NCBI GenBank assembly: GCA_900470285.1
Contig: UCAG01000014.1
Location: forward strand, 241,408-305,407
Length of the DNA stretch: 64,000 nucleotides
Source: Hyphomicrobiales bacterium
GTDB lineage: Bacteria > Pseudomonadota > Alphaproteobacteria > Rhizobiales > Rhizobiaceae
Reading direction: 5' to 3'
Shown here: positions 1 to 8,766 of the stretch, in pieces
Position numbering within the stretch: the first letter of the stretch is position 1
How the letters are laid out: each line of letters starts with the position of its first letter
Translations under genes and position numbers: made by a program
The notes under the pieces: generated by a model
What the model was told of the DNA's origin: nothing
What the model saw: only the letters and a program-made list of their open reading frames with translations
Databases searched by the model: none

Positions 1-263
1 TTCATGCGGCGTGTGGTCTTGCGTTTTTGCATCTGGTGCATCTGCGCTGTGCCTGCCCAGAGTATTTCTGCTTTTCTATAGGCTTCGGCATGGCGCGGAT
101 CAGCTGAAATCCAGCGCTGATGCGCGACTATTGTCTCGGTATCGGCTTGTCCGTCGCTCAGCACAGTAAACCAGTCGATTGCCCTGCGCATCACCGGATC
201 GAGTGCCTGTTCGGCCTCAGCGCTCCAGTGTTCATTGTCGCCGATGTGTGGTTTGGTGGTCAT
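1..263 (-). CDS. FecR-family anti-sigma/sigma regulator, N-terminal part (cut by window edge)
   Basis: Reading leftward from an ATG at 263, the frame stays open to the window edge and gives about 87 residues. They contain the N-terminal FecR/DUF4880 pattern: a run ending AIDWFTVLSDG, then HQRWISADPRHAEAYRKAE and LW. This cytoplasmic segment normally binds the partner ECF sigma factor; the transmembrane helix and periplasmic FecR domain would lie beyond the edge. The start overlaps the stop of the upstream sigma gene as ATGA, so the two are translationally coupled, as is usual for fecI-fecR. In this family a TonB-dependent receptor gene usually follows; here it would be outside the window. Confident as to family; the inducing ligand cannot be told. 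Confidence 0.85.
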   Translation of the reverse strand, partial: MTTKPHIGDNEHWSAEAEQALDPVMRRAIDWFTVLSDGQADTETIVAHQRWISADPRHAEAYRKAEILWAGTAQMHQMQKRKTTRRM

Positions 264-790
264 GCGCGTTTACCTGTCAGACCGTTTTCTGCCTGACTGA
301 CGCGATATTGCAGATGGATCATCACGCGGTTCATCTGGCTATAGGCAGTTTGCAGCGGCAGATGCAATTCACGGGCAATGTCAGCAAATGTCTTGCCATC
401 AAGCCGCATGAGATAAATCCGGCGCGGAATATCTGGTACTTCCGATAATGCCTGTTCGAGTATGCGCATGAATTCAGCGCTTATCAAAATCTCATCGGCT
501 AACGGGGCAGGATCGGCAAATGTTTCGCTTAACGCGGCGGTGTGGCCTGCCAGCGGGTTCAGTTTCTGGCTGCGGGCATGGTCAGTCTGCAAATTTGCCG
601 CTACGCGAAAAAGATAGGCTTTGTGATTATCGGGCAGGGTTGCAAATTTATTTTTACGCGCTGCTGTCATCAGGCGCAGAAACGTCTCCTGGGTCAGGTC
701 TGCCGCCACATCCTGCGCAGCTCCGCGACGGCGCAGAAAACGTTGCAGCTCTGCACTGTAATTTCTAAAAAGGTAGGTGAAGTTCCACAT
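260..790 (-). CDS. FecI-like ECF RNA polymerase sigma factor
   Basis: A 176-residue protein of the usual ECF length. Region 2 is at about residues 8-75, with the typical DLTQETFLRLM stretch. Region 4 is at about 110-165, with DIPRRIYLMRLDGKTFADIA followed by a helix-turn-helix that would read the -35 element. Its stop overlaps the ATG of the FecR-type gene, placing it in the iron-starvation/siderophore signalling type of sigma factors. In such systems a signal from an outer-membrane receptor passes through FecR to free the sigma factor, which then transcribes receptor genes. No strong ribosome binding site is visible before the ATG. The ligand is unknown. Confidence 0.88.
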   Translation of the reverse strand: MWNFTYLFRNYSAELQRFLRRRGAAQDVAADLTQETFLRLMTAARKNKFATLPDNHKAYLFRVAANLQTDHARSQKLNPLAGHTAALSETFADPAPLADEILISAEFMRILEQALSEVPDIPRRIYLMRLDGKTFADIARELHLPLQTAYSQMNRVMIHLQYRVSQAENGLTGKRA

Positions 791-954
791 TATCAGGTCA
801 AAAACTACCGCTGCCGCATAAAGGATTCTGTCAGAAATTTTATGCTGTGTAGTAAATATGACTTAAACAATCAAGTTAATCTATATAGTTGTTCAGGCTG
901 TAATATGTGTGATCGCTCCGTTTAAAATGAGCGTCATCTCCGTAATTCGGTACA

Positions 955-992
955 AACAAGCCGGTCGGACATTGACGCCTGACCGGCTTGTT
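955..992 (-). terminator. Bidirectional-looking intrinsic terminator after the OmpA-family gene
   Basis: The arm ACAAGCCGGTC at 956-966 pairs with GACCGGCTTGT at 981-991. The + strand continues with a T run, and a matching A run precedes the hairpin on the - strand. It lies about 10 bases past the stop of the leftward OmpA-family gene. The T tract is better on the + strand, but no rightward gene ends here, so its main role is probably to end the leftward transcript. Confidence 0.7.
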
Positions 993-1001
993 TTTTGCAT
1001 T

Positions 1002-3302
1002 TTATTTGCGTGCAACAGGGCGGACCAATGGTGTCACGCGTCTGATGGTGACACGGCGATTTTCCTGCTCGGCAGCTTGCGTGCGGATTTTCAGGAAGCG
1101 TTCGCCATAACCCTGCGTTACGAGGTTTTCTGCCGGAATATCATAGACTTCTGTCAGCAGGCTGGCCACAGATTCCGCGCGCTGGTCGGACAGCACGAGA
1201 TTGGCACGGTCAGAACCGATAGCGTCTGTATGACCTTCAATGAAGAAGGTTTCACCGGGATCTTTGGCGAGCACTTTTTGCATTGCACTTGCAACTTTGC
1301 GCAGGGTTTTGGCCTGCGACAGTGAAACCTCGGCACTGCCGGTGGCAAAATGAATTGTATCGAGATCGATACGGCGCACCTTATCACGCAGACGCGCCGA
1401 GTGACGTACTTCATCAATCGTGTAGACGCGCTCAACCCGCTCTACAGGTGGCAGAGCAAGGAAGTCGTAGAAATCGCGTTCCGGATCTGCGGCCACATCA
1501 ATAATATAGTCGCTGACAGGAATGGTCAGCCGCATCGGCGGCAAATCATATCCGACGTCGAAGATCGCTGCACGCGGACTGTCATCATATTCAGGTGCAT
1601 AGATCATCAGATATTCATTGCCGTCACGGTCGATACGTGAGCGCTGCAGAATGTCGCCGTAACGATCATAGATTGTTACGATCTCATAACCGCCGGGACG
1701 TACAATGGTTTCGCGCAAGCGGCCGCGCGGTAGTTCATCATAATATGAACGCTCAGCATCACGACGCAGGCGGGGACGATCATCACCACGGACGAAGATG
1801 CGGTCGCCCGTCTCCAGAATGATGCGGTTGTCAACTTCCTCAACGACTTTCACATTGGTGATATTGTTGATTGTCGTGTTGTTAATAACGGTATTATTCA
1901 CAACCGTATTGTTGATGATATTTGTGGTGTCCGGAACCACAAAAGCAGGTGCATCTTTGATGCGCGTGCCTTCTTCCTTGAGGTTGGATTCAATCTGCTT
2001 TGGCAGATTTTCAGAGATCGTGGCCGGAATTTCAACCTGAGCAGCGGCATCATTCACAGGCGGGGGCGTATTCTGCTCCTCGGCTGCACGCTGTTGTTCA
2101 CGCTGTTTACGGCGCTCTTCTCTGGATTGGTTGCCGCCGTAATTATCCGCATCCTTATCACTGTCAAGAATGGCCGCTCCGTTTTCAACGGGCAGAACAA
2201 TGGTTTCATCTGTGCTGGCAGGATCTTTGGCAATCTCCTGCTTTTGCTCAGGTGTACGCTCGTCAATAATTTCAGCTTTAGGTTCGGCAGGCTGGTTGTT
2301 TTCAGGCTGCTGAACTTCCTGCTCCGGCTGTGGCTGCGGCACCTGCTGATCTGGTTGTTTGGCCGGTTCAGCCTCTTGTTCCTGAGGCTTTTCATCCGTT
2401 ACAGGCGGTTGAGGAGCAGGTTGTTCAGGTGTTGTCTGAGGGGCAGGCTGTTCTTCCGGTTGCTTTACAGGCTCCTGTTCGGTTGGCGCAGGAGGTGTTT
2501 CTTCGGATTGAGCAGGTTTCGGTTCAGGCTCCGGCTTAAGATCAGGCTTTGGCTTTGGTTCTGGCGCTGGCTTCGGCTCCGGGCTTTCCTTAGGTTTGGA
2601 TTGCTCTGCTGCCTCTTTGGCCTGCTTTTCTGCTTCTTCGTCTATAGCTTTTTGCTGGTCAGCATTTTTCTGCTGTTCGGCAGCGTCTTGCTGTGCCCGT
2701 TCTGCAGCCTGTTTTTGTTCTTCTGCCTGTCGGGCAGCCTCGTCCTGCGCCGCTTTTTTCTGCTCTTCAGCTACACGTTTCGCCTCTTCTTCGGTCGCGC
2801 GCTGTTGCTCGGCGGCACGTTGCTGTTCTGCGGCCTGTCGTTCAGCCTCTTCCTGAGCGGCTTTTTGCTGCTGTTCGGCTGCGCGTTTGGCTTCTTCTTC
2901 GGCCGCACGCTGTTGCTCAGCGGCACGTTGCTGTTCTGCGGCCTGTCGTTCAGCTTCTTCCTGAGCGGCTTTTTGCTGCTGTTCGGCTGCGCGTCTGGCT
3001 TCTTCTTCGGCCGCACGCTGTTGCTCAGCGGCACGTTGCTGTTCTGCGGCCTGCCGTTCAGCTTCTTCCTGAGCAGCCCTTTGCTGTTCTTCAGCTGCGC
3101 GTCGCGCTTCCTCTTCGGTTGCGCGCTGTTGTTCCTCAGCCTGTTGCTGGCGCAGCATCTGGTCGTCAGCCGGCTGTTCGCTGTTTTCCTGTGCAAGGAT
3201 GATCGGTGCTTCAGATGTGCCTGCCTGAACAGGCTGCATCATGATGGAAGCCGAGAATGCCGGAAAAACAACTGTTGCGAGCAGTTTAGAACGAAAACTC
3301 AT
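1002..3302 (-). CDS. OmpA-family outer-membrane/periplasmic protein with long coiled-coil and proline-rich linker
   Basis: A 766-residue protein. Residues 1-27 form a signal peptide ending in VQAG. Residues about 45-235 are almost entirely E, Q, A, R and K in heptad-like order, a predicted coiled coil with 36-residue internal repeats. Residues about 235-350 are rich in P, E, K and Q (PEPKPKPDLKPEPEPKP type). A middle region has an Asn/Thr-rich stretch (NNTVVNNTVINNTTINN) and a beta-rich part. The last 120 residues are an OmpA/Pal peptidoglycan-binding domain with IHFATGSAEVS, FIEGHTDAIGSDRANLVLSD and QGYGER; the Asp and Arg that bind diaminopimelate are present. The start has a good Shine-Dalgarno (AAGGAG, 7 bases away). 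The likely role is to tie the outer envelope to peptidoglycan over a long span; the function of the charged region is unknown. Confidence 0.85.
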   Translation of the reverse strand: MSFRSKLLATVVFPAFSASIMMQPVQAGTSEAPIILAQENSEQPADDQMLRQQQAEEQQRATEEEARRAAEEQQRAAQEEAERQAAEQQRAAEQQRAAEEEARRAAEQQQKAAQEEAERQAAEQQRAAEQQRAAEEEAKRAAEQQQKAAQEEAERQAAEQQRAAEQQRATEEEAKRVAEEQKKAAQDEAARQAEEQKQAAERAQQDAAEQQKNADQQKAIDEEAEKQAKEAAEQSKPKESPEPKPAPEPKPKPDLKPEPEPKPAQSEETPPAPTEQEPVKQPEEQPAPQTTPEQPAPQPPVTDEKPQEQEAEPAKQPDQQVPQPQPEQEVQQPENNQPAEPKAEIIDERTPEQKQEIAKDPASTDETIVLPVENGAAILDSDKDADNYGGNQSREERRKQREQQRAAEEQNTPPPVNDAAAQVEIPATISENLPKQIESNLKEEGTRIKDAPAFVVPDTTNIINNTVVNNTVINNTTINNITNVKVVEEVDNRIILETGDRIFVRGDDRPRLRRDAERSYYDELPRGRLRETIVRPGGYEIVTIYDRYGDILQRSRIDRDGNEYLMIYAPEYDDSPRAAIFDVGYDLPPMRLTIPVSDYIIDVAADPERDFYDFLALPPVERVERVYTIDEVRHSARLRDKVRRIDLDTIHFATGSAEVSLSQAKTLRKVASAMQKVLAKDPGETFFIEGHTDAIGSDRANLVLSDQRAESVASLLTEVYDIPAENLVTQGYGERFLKIRTQAAEQENRRVTIRRVTPLVRPVARK
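2768..3130 (-). repeat. In-frame tandem repeats of 108 bp inside the OmpA-family gene
   Basis: The string CGGCACGTTGCTGTTCTG recurs at 2813, 2921 and 3029, exactly 108 bases apart, so each unit codes for 36 residues of the AEQQRAAEEEA type. Flanking units are degenerate. The near identity of the units points to recent expansion and likely copy-number variation between strains. Confidence 0.85.
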
Positions 3303-3507
3303 AATCCCTCTCCTTAGGAAGGCAGAAATTGCATAGGTTGCATTTCGTCAATTCCCGATCGAAATAATACTTAATTGCCGGTGCTTATTATTTGCTGATT
3401 TATGGCAAATTTCGGCGATATGAGGAAATGGTTAGTTCACGTTTTATGAACCTTTGCTGAATGTCAGAGAGCAGAGGTCTTATGAGTATAGCGAAGTCCG
3501 GTCGTTG

Positions 3508-4839
3508 CTAAGCCGGTTTGCCGGCGAGAAATGCGGCACGCGCGACATCCTCCACCTGATGATCCTGTAATGTGCTGGTTGCGATACGCACTGCGGTCAG
3601 TGGCCGGACAGAGAATTTGGAACCCGGTGCGACAGCAATATTGCGGGCGGCCAGTGTGATCATGGCAAATTGTTCGGATTCCACCGGCATCAGACAGCAC
3701 AGACCATGATTGTCCGGAATTCTTTTGCCGTGAGCGGCCAATGCCTGTTGAAAATGGCTGGCACGCTGCCGGTAAATCTGCTTTGCCTGCTCCAGGCTGT
3801 GTTGCGTTGCCTCATCTTTGAGTAGCCATGCCACTGCTGATTGCAGAATACGACTTGTCCAGCCGGAACTGAAGCTGCGATAAGACTGAATTTGTTCAAC
3901 AAGACTGGCTGAACCGGAGAGAACTGCCAGACGCAAATCAGGACCTAAAGTCTTGGAATAAGACAGAATATGTACCACCCGATCAGGGAAGCGTGTGCCG
4001 AGCGTCTGACGCGGTGCCATGGCAATATCGGCAACACCGTCATCTTCAATGATGAGTGTATCATGCCCTTGCAAAACATCACCCAGTGCCATCAGCCGCT
4101 CTTTGCTCATGCAATGGCTGGTCACGGAATGAACCCGTGGCTGAAACAGAAACGCGGCAGGTTTCTGCTCCAGAGCAGATGCCAGTGAAGAGGGTAGCGG
4201 GCCTTGATCATCACAGGTGACCGGAATGATTTTAGCACCAAAATCTTCAAGAATATCAAGAAGACGCATGGCTGTCGGATCTTCAATGGCGATGGATGAT
4301 CCGGGCGTCACAAGGGCATGAATAAGCGTGTAAGTGGCGTTATAGCCGCCATTGGTGGCCAGAAAGGCTTCCGGCTCATAAGGCCAGTCACGGCGCACGG
4401 CTTCTTCAAGCTCAGGTAATATGCGCACACGCTGGTAGCTGTTGAGACCCTCCGCCTGTGCACCGTGGCGCAAAGCCTGTTCCAGTGATGGCAATAAAGC
4501 TGTGTCCGGTATGGCCATGGAGAGATCCAGCACATCATCGCCGTAATTGCCGAAGCTCATCAACCGTGCCGGTTTTGCTGCGAAATGATCACCGCTGACC
4601 CATGTGCCGTTGCGGCCTTTGCCATTGATAATCTTGAGCTTACGCAACTCGCTCAAGGCCTCGGAAATAGTGGCGGGGCTGATCCCCAGAACATAAGCCA
4701 GATCACGGATCGGCGGTAATTTAGTGCCGACCGGCAATGCGCCGCGTCTGATTAATCCTGCCATGTCGCGGGCAATGCCGCGCATCGTGCGGTCTTCAAG
4801 GTGGCGGGCAAACCACTCGCTGGAGAAATCAGGCACCAT
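3508..4839 (-). CDS. MocR-type transcriptional regulator (GntR DNA-binding domain fused to aminotransferase)
   Basis: A 443-residue protein. Residues about 15-85 are a GntR winged helix (LPPIRDLAYVLGISPATISEALSEL). Residues about 100-440 have the fold of a class I aminotransferase, with a PLP-binding lysine at about 296 in ILSYSKTLGP and acidic residues in TLIIEDDG near 266. MocR/PdxR-type proteins use PLP or an amino-acid/amine aldimine as an effector. The gene is divergent from the ABC operon at 4942-8546, with about 100 AT-rich bases between them, so it very probably controls that operon. The ribosome binding site is weak. A PTS-J-like or GabR-like role is possible; the effector is not known. 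Confidence 0.85.
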   Translation of the reverse strand: MVPDFSSEWFARHLEDRTMRGIARDMAGLIRRGALPVGTKLPPIRDLAYVLGISPATISEALSELRKLKIINGKGRNGTWVSGDHFAAKPARLMSFGNYGDDVLDLSMAIPDTALLPSLEQALRHGAQAEGLNSYQRVRILPELEEAVRRDWPYEPEAFLATNGGYNATYTLIHALVTPGSSIAIEDPTAMRLLDILEDFGAKIIPVTCDDQGPLPSSLASALEQKPAAFLFQPRVHSVTSHCMSKERLMALGDVLQGHDTLIIEDDGVADIAMAPRQTLGTRFPDRVVHILSYSKTLGPDLRLAVLSGSASLVEQIQSYRSFSSGWTSRILQSAVAWLLKDEATQHSLEQAKQIYRQRASHFQQALAAHGKRIPDNHGLCCLMPVESEQFAMITLAARNIAVAPGSKFSVRPLTAVRIATSTLQDHQVEDVARAAFLAGKPA

Positions 4840-4854
4840 AACTATTTATCCGAT

Positions 4855-4905
4855 TTAATGTTCAGTAACATAATAACGTTTGATCAGTTTAATTTGAACA
4901 TTTAA
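4855..4905. promoter_or_regulatory. Inverted repeat in the mocR/ABC divergent promoter region
   Basis: TTAATGTTCA at 4855-4864 is matched about 30 bases later by TGAACATTTAA at 4895-4905, an inverted repeat with one extra T. It sits between the two divergent starts (4839 and 4942). This is a candidate operator for the MocR regulator. No footprint data exist here, so the assignment is by position only. Confidence 0.4.
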
Positions 4906-4941
4906 CTTCATTTGTACAGAGGAAATTTTGAGGGAATATTT

Positions 4942-5904
4942 ATGCCGGTTAAATTGCGTATCGCTGTGCGTGACTGGGATTATCTGACGCCGCTGGCTTT
5001 GGGTGATGTGCGTTCTGACAAACTTGATGTGATTGTTGATCGTGTGGGCACGCTGGTTTCGCATCCGGGAGAAGATGAGGCTCATGAAGCGTCCGAAATG
5101 TCATTCAGCCGTTACGTTTCTTTGCGTGATGAGAGTGATACCAGCATTACCGGCATTCCGAATTTCATCATGCGCGGTTTCCGTCATCGTTGCATCATCA
5201 CCAGTACAGACAGCGGTATTACCGGTTTTGAACAGCTGAAAGACAAGAAGATCGGCGTCACCGGCTGGCGCGATTCCGGCAATACATGGACACGTGCGGC
5301 ACTGCGCCGTCATGGTATCGGGGTTGAGGATGCTTATTGGTATGCAGGTCGTCTGACAGAAGCGCATCCGGTTACAGATCGTCTGGACGGTTTTGGCCGT
5401 GCAGGCCGGATTGAGGCTATGCCGGGTGAGCAACCGATGATGGATGCCCTGCGCGAGGGTGTGCTGGATGCGGTATTCACACCCTTTATGCCGGATGGTT
5501 ATTTTGGCAAAAATTCCGGTTTCCGTCAGGTGCTGACCGATTTCCGCAGTGCGGAGCTGGCCTATTATAATGATGTCGGTTACGTGCCGGGCATGCATCT
5601 GATGGGTATCAAGCCGGAAATTCTGGCAGAACATCCGTGGGTGGCGCAGGAACTGAGCGATCTCTTGGATGAAAGCCAGCGCGTGTGGACGGCAAAGCGC
5701 CGCAAATATGCGGAAACTACGCCCTGGATGCTCGATGAATTGCTGAAATGCGCGCAGGATCTGCCGGAAAACTGGAATGTCAGCGGTATCGCTGCCAATG
5801 AAGCGATGATCAATGATTTCGCTGAGGAATTGCATTTGCAGGGTATTTTGCAGCGCAAACTGAGCGTTGAAGAACTGTTTCCGTTTTATGCGAACAAGGC
5901 GTGA
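4942..5904 (+). CDS. 4,5-dihydroxyphthalate decarboxylase-like (periplasmic-binding-protein fold) cytosolic protein
   Basis: A 320-residue protein starting at ATG 4942, chosen over a TTG at 4912 because GAGGGA lies 6 bases upstream. The N-terminus (MPVKLRIAVRDWDYLTPLA) and the EMSFSRYVSL stretch resemble the Pht5/4,5-dihydroxyphthalate decarboxylase group, which has an NMT1/type II binding-protein fold. No signal peptide is visible, so it should act in the cytosol rather than as a binding protein. It heads an operon with a separate, secreted binding protein, a permease and an ATPase. It could be a decarboxylase or hydrolase for the imported compound. The family call is moderately firm; the reaction is unknown. 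Confidence 0.65.
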   Translation: MPVKLRIAVRDWDYLTPLALGDVRSDKLDVIVDRVGTLVSHPGEDEAHEASEMSFSRYVSLRDESDTSITGIPNFIMRGFRHRCIITSTDSGITGFEQLKDKKIGVTGWRDSGNTWTRAALRRHGIGVEDAYWYAGRLTEAHPVTDRLDGFGRAGRIEAMPGEQPMMDALREGVLDAVFTPFMPDGYFGKNSGFRQVLTDFRSAELAYYNDVGYVPGMHLMGIKPEILAEHPWVAQELSDLLDESQRVWTAKRRKYAETTPWMLDELLKCAQDLPENWNVSGIAANEAMINDFAEELHLQGILQRKLSVEELFPFYANKA

Positions 5905-5950
5905 CGGCGTTAACTGTACATTGCGCCAACTGAACTATTGGGAGAGTGAG

Positions 5951-6835
5951 ATGAAAAAAACTATACTGGCAGCTGCTGTATTTGGCAGTGTTTTTGCACA
6001 ACAGGCTTTGGCTGAGGATGTGAAAATTCCGGAACAGGCATTGAATGAGGCGCTGCGCGCCCGTCTGCCGGAAGACATCATCAAGGCCGGTGTTATTAAT
6101 GATGTGAATTCCGGTTCCTTCCCTCCTTACCAGATCATCAATGGTAAGGACGTGAACGGCGCTGCGACTGACATGACCGATGCACTCGGTCAGCTGCTCG
6201 GTATCAAAATCACCCATTCAACAGTCAGTGGTCTGCCATCGGTTCTGAGCGGTATTTCTGCCGGACGTTACCAGCTTGGCTTTGGGCCGAACGGTGATTT
6301 TCCGTCCCGTCAGGGCGCCAATGATTTTGTCGACTGGGTGCGTGAATATGTGGTTTTCGCAGTAAAGCACGGCAATCCGGAAGGCATCACATCGCTGGAT
6401 ACAGCCTGCGGCAAGCGTATCGCTGTAATGGCGGGCGGTTCGGCTGAAAAAGTGATCAAGGAGCAGAATGAGAAATGCACAGCGGACGGTAAGCCGATTG
6501 AAGTGCAGTCTTATAATGACCAGCCAAGCTCCATTCTGGCTGTGCGCTCAAACCGCGCCGATGCGTTCTTCTCATCACAGGCACCTCTGACCTATTTTGT
6601 TCAGCAGTCCAATGGTCAGCTGGAACTGGCTGCAACCGGCCAGAAGAACGGCTTTGACGACTTGTATCAGGGCGCAGTTCTGCCAAAAGACTCTCCGCTG
6701 AGCGAAGTGTTCCGTGATGGTATCCAGATACTGATCGACAACGGCACCTATGCCACGATCATGAAAAAATGGGGTCTGGAAAAGAACATGATTGATAAAG
6801 CCGGTGTCAATCTCGCCGGAAAGACCGCACAATGA
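5951..6835 (+). CDS. Amino-acid-type ABC transporter periplasmic binding protein
   Basis: A 294-residue protein starting at ATG 5951 after GGGAGAG. The first 22 residues (MKKTILAAAVFGSVFAQQAL, then AE) are a classical Sec signal peptide. The mature part has the family 3 solute-binding pattern: FPPYQIINGKDVNGAATDM near the start, the lobe crossing around ITSLDTACGKRIAVMAGGSA, and SSILAVRSNRADAFFSS. The stop overlaps the permease start as ATGA. It captures the substrate in the periplasm and delivers it to the following permease. The family normally binds polar amino acids, opines or related amines; the substrate is not readable from the sequence. Confidence 0.88.
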   Translation: MKKTILAAAVFGSVFAQQALAEDVKIPEQALNEALRARLPEDIIKAGVINDVNSGSFPPYQIINGKDVNGAATDMTDALGQLLGIKITHSTVSGLPSVLSGISAGRYQLGFGPNGDFPSRQGANDFVDWVREYVVFAVKHGNPEGITSLDTACGKRIAVMAGGSAEKVIKEQNEKCTADGKPIEVQSYNDQPSSILAVRSNRADAFFSSQAPLTYFVQQSNGQLELAATGQKNGFDDLYQGAVLPKDSPLSEVFRDGIQILIDNGTYATIMKKWGLEKNMIDKAGVNLAGKTAQ

Positions 6836-7764
6836 GTGAGTTGCGTGGTTCAGGCACAGCCGTGGGTGATGTCGAACGTTTCGACGTCGCCCGTGCGCGC
6901 GCACCCTTTCCGCTGAAACGTGTGATCCTGTGGGCTGTTGTTCTTGGTGTGGCATTGGATTTCGGTATTATTGTCGCCAATAATCCGAATTTCGGCTGGC
7001 CGGTCGTTGCCGCTTATTTCTTTGATTCCACGGTGATGGAAGGGCTGTATATCACCCTCAGTCTGACTGTTGTGGCGATGATTATCGGTGTTGCACTTGG
7101 CCTTATTCTGGCAATTGCCCGCATGTCGCAGGACAGGCTGGCAAGCTCGCTGTCCAATCTGTTCATCTGGTTCTTCCGCGGCACACCTCTGCTGGTGCAG
7201 CTGATTTTCTGGTACAATCTTTCAACCTTGTTTCCGAAAATCTCGCTGGCTATCCCGTTCGGCCCGACACTTGTCAGCTGGAATACCAATGATCTCATCA
7301 CGCCGCTGACTGCCGCCATTGTCGGTCTGGCGCTGAATGAAGCAGCCTATATGGCGGAGATTATCCGTGGCGGTCTGTTGTCCGTTGATAAAGGGCAGGG
7401 CGAAACCGCAGCCGCTTTCGGTATGACACGGGCACGCGCTTTGCGTCGTATCATCATCCCGCAGGCCATGCGTTCTATCGTGCCGCCGACAGGGAACCAG
7501 CTGATCAGTATGATTAAAGCGACATCACTCGTCAGTGTTATCGCCATGGCCGATCTGCTTTATTCTGTTCAGTCGATCTATAACCGCACATTCGAGGTTA
7601 TCCCGATGCTGCTGGTTGCGGTTGTGTGGTATCTGCTGATCACATCCGTGCTGAATGTCGGGCAGAGTGCGATTGAACGTCATTATAACCGTGGTGAGCG
7701 CGGCGATGCGGTCAAAGATGAGGCGCCGGTTAATACCCAGGGTCAGGCAGAGGAGAATGCATAA
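6832..7764 (+). CDS. Amino-acid-type ABC transporter permease (HisM/GlnP family)
   Basis: A 310-residue inner-membrane protein with a cytosolic N-terminal stretch of about 25 residues and about six hydrophobic segments. It has the EAA-type loop in [20 protein letters not shown], followed by [20 protein letters not shown], which contacts the ATPase. The family usually forms a homodimer or heterodimer; only one permease is present here, so a homodimer is likely. It overlaps the binding-protein gene by ATGA and the ATPase gene by TAATG, which argues for one coupled operon. Confidence 0.9.
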   Translation: MSELRGSGTAVGDVERFDVARARAPFPLKRVILWAVVLGVALDFGIIVANNPNFGWPVVAAYFFDSTVMEGLYITLSLTVVAMIIGVALGLILAIARMSQDRLASSLSNLFIWFFRGTPLLVQLIFWYNLSTLFPKISLAIPFGPTLVSWNTNDLITPLTAAIVGLALNEAAYMAEIIRGGLLSVDKGQGETAAAFGMTRARALRRIIIPQAMRSIVPPTGNQLISMIKATSLVSVIAMADLLYSVQSIYNRTFEVIPMLLVAVVWYLLITSVLNVGQSAIERHYNRGERGDAVKDEAPVNTQGQAEENA

Positions 7765-8546
7765 TGGATAAGACCAGCAATATGCAAAAACCTCTTGTTC
7801 ATGCCCATAATGTGCACAAAGCCTTTCACGGTATTGAAGTGTTGCGCGGTATTGATCTGGAAGTGCGCTCTGGTGAGGTCGTGGTTATTCTCGGGCCTTC
7901 CGGTTCGGGCAAATCCACCTTCTTGCGTTGCATTAACAGGCTTGAAACCATCGACAAAGGTTCGATTTTTGTCGATGAGCAGCAGATCGGTTATAAATAT
8001 AAAAACGACCGCCTGCTGCCATTGTCAGACCGTGCTATCGCCAAACAGCGCAGCCAGATCGGGATGGTGTTCCAGCAGTTCAATCTCTATCCGCATATGA
8101 CTGTTTTGCAGAATGTGATTGAAGCTCCCGTCGGTGTTCATGGTCGCAGCAAAAGCGAAGCTGTTGAAACGGCCAAGGAACTGCTGGCAAAAGTCGGTAT
8201 GTCCCACAAGATCAACGCCTATCCGCGCCAGCTTTCCGGTGGTCAGCAACAGCGTGTAGCGATTGCCCGTGCACTGGCAGTGAAGCCGAAGCTTATTCTG
8301 TTTGATGAGCCGACTTCCGCGCTTGATCCCGAGCTGGTGGGTGAAGTTTTGACAACCATGCGCAGCCTTGCTGATCAGGGGCAAACGATGATCGTGGTAA
8401 CCCACGAAATCGGCTTTGCCCGTGAAGCTGCTGATCGTGTGATTTTCATGGATGGAGGCAAGGTGGTTGAAGAGGGCACGCCGGAAGAGGTGATCGAAAA
8501 TCCTCAGCATCCGCGTACCCGCAGCTTCCTCAGTCGTTTTATCTGA
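7764..8546 (+). CDS. Amino-acid-type ABC transporter ATP-binding protein (GlnQ/HisP family)
   Basis: A 260-residue ATPase with all expected motifs: Walker [10 protein letters not shown] at residues 44-52, a Q-loop in [15 protein letters not shown], signature LSGGQQQR, Walker B LILFDEP with D-loop SALDP, and the switch histidine in VVTHEIGFA. It powers the importer formed with the permease at 6832-7764. It is followed at once by a strong terminator, so the transport operon ends here. Confidence 0.93.
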   Translation: MDKTSNMQKPLVHAHNVHKAFHGIEVLRGIDLEVRSGEVVVILGPSGSGKSTFLRCINRLETIDKGSIFVDEQQIGYKYKNDRLLPLSDRAIAKQRSQIGMVFQQFNLYPHMTVLQNVIEAPVGVHGRSKSEAVETAKELLAKVGMSHKINAYPRQLSGGQQQRVAIARALAVKPKLILFDEPTSALDPELVGEVLTTMRSLADQGQTMIVVTHEIGFAREAADRVIFMDGGKVVEEGTPEEVIENPQHPRTRSFLSRFI

Positions 8547-8555
8547 TAAAAAACA

Positions 8556-8585
8556 ACACGCCGGAGACAAAACCGGCGTGTTTTG
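8556..8585 (+). terminator. Intrinsic terminator of the amino-acid ABC operon
   Basis: ACACGCCGG at 8556-8564 and CCGGCGTGT at 8573-8581 form a 9-bp perfect stem with an 8-base loop, followed by TTTTG. It lies 10 bases after the ATPase stop. Confidence 0.85.
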
Positions 8586-8590
8586 CATAT

Positions 8591-8696
8591 AGAGCATTTC
8601 ACAGTCAAGTTGGATCAACTTGACGTCCGTGATAATGCGACCAATAAAGAATCTAGAGCAAACGCTATGATCCAATCTGGACGTAAACCGCTCTAG
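8591..8696. repeat. Two-hairpin intergenic repeat, copy 1
   Basis: This is the first of three related elements. It begins AGAGCATTTCAC, contains TCAAGTTG-GAT-CAACTTGA, then a joint (ACCAATAAAGAATCTAGAGC) and a second inverted repeat closing with CCGCTCTAG. The shared plan with the copies at 9980 and 24091 is: hairpin 1, an A-rich joint, then a hairpin opening with TAGAGC and closing with GCTCTA. Such elements are common between genes in Hyphomicrobiales. Confidence 0.65.
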
Positions 8697-8766
8697 TGTG
8701 CAGACAATTTGAGTCTCTGACCGCAATGCAACATGCTTGCCGATAACTATTACAGGAGATCCCGTT

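Noticed and set aside
2094..3317. 407-codon open frame opposite the OmpA-family gene
   Set aside because: It is the mirror of a repetitive Glu/Gln/Ala coding region, gives a Leu/Phe/Arg-rich sequence without real domains, and has no ribosome binding site.
4855..4905. CtrA sites upstream of mocR and of fecI (TTAA...TTAA pairs)
   Set aside because: The spacers are 9 bases or one half-site is imperfect, so they do not fit the N7 form.
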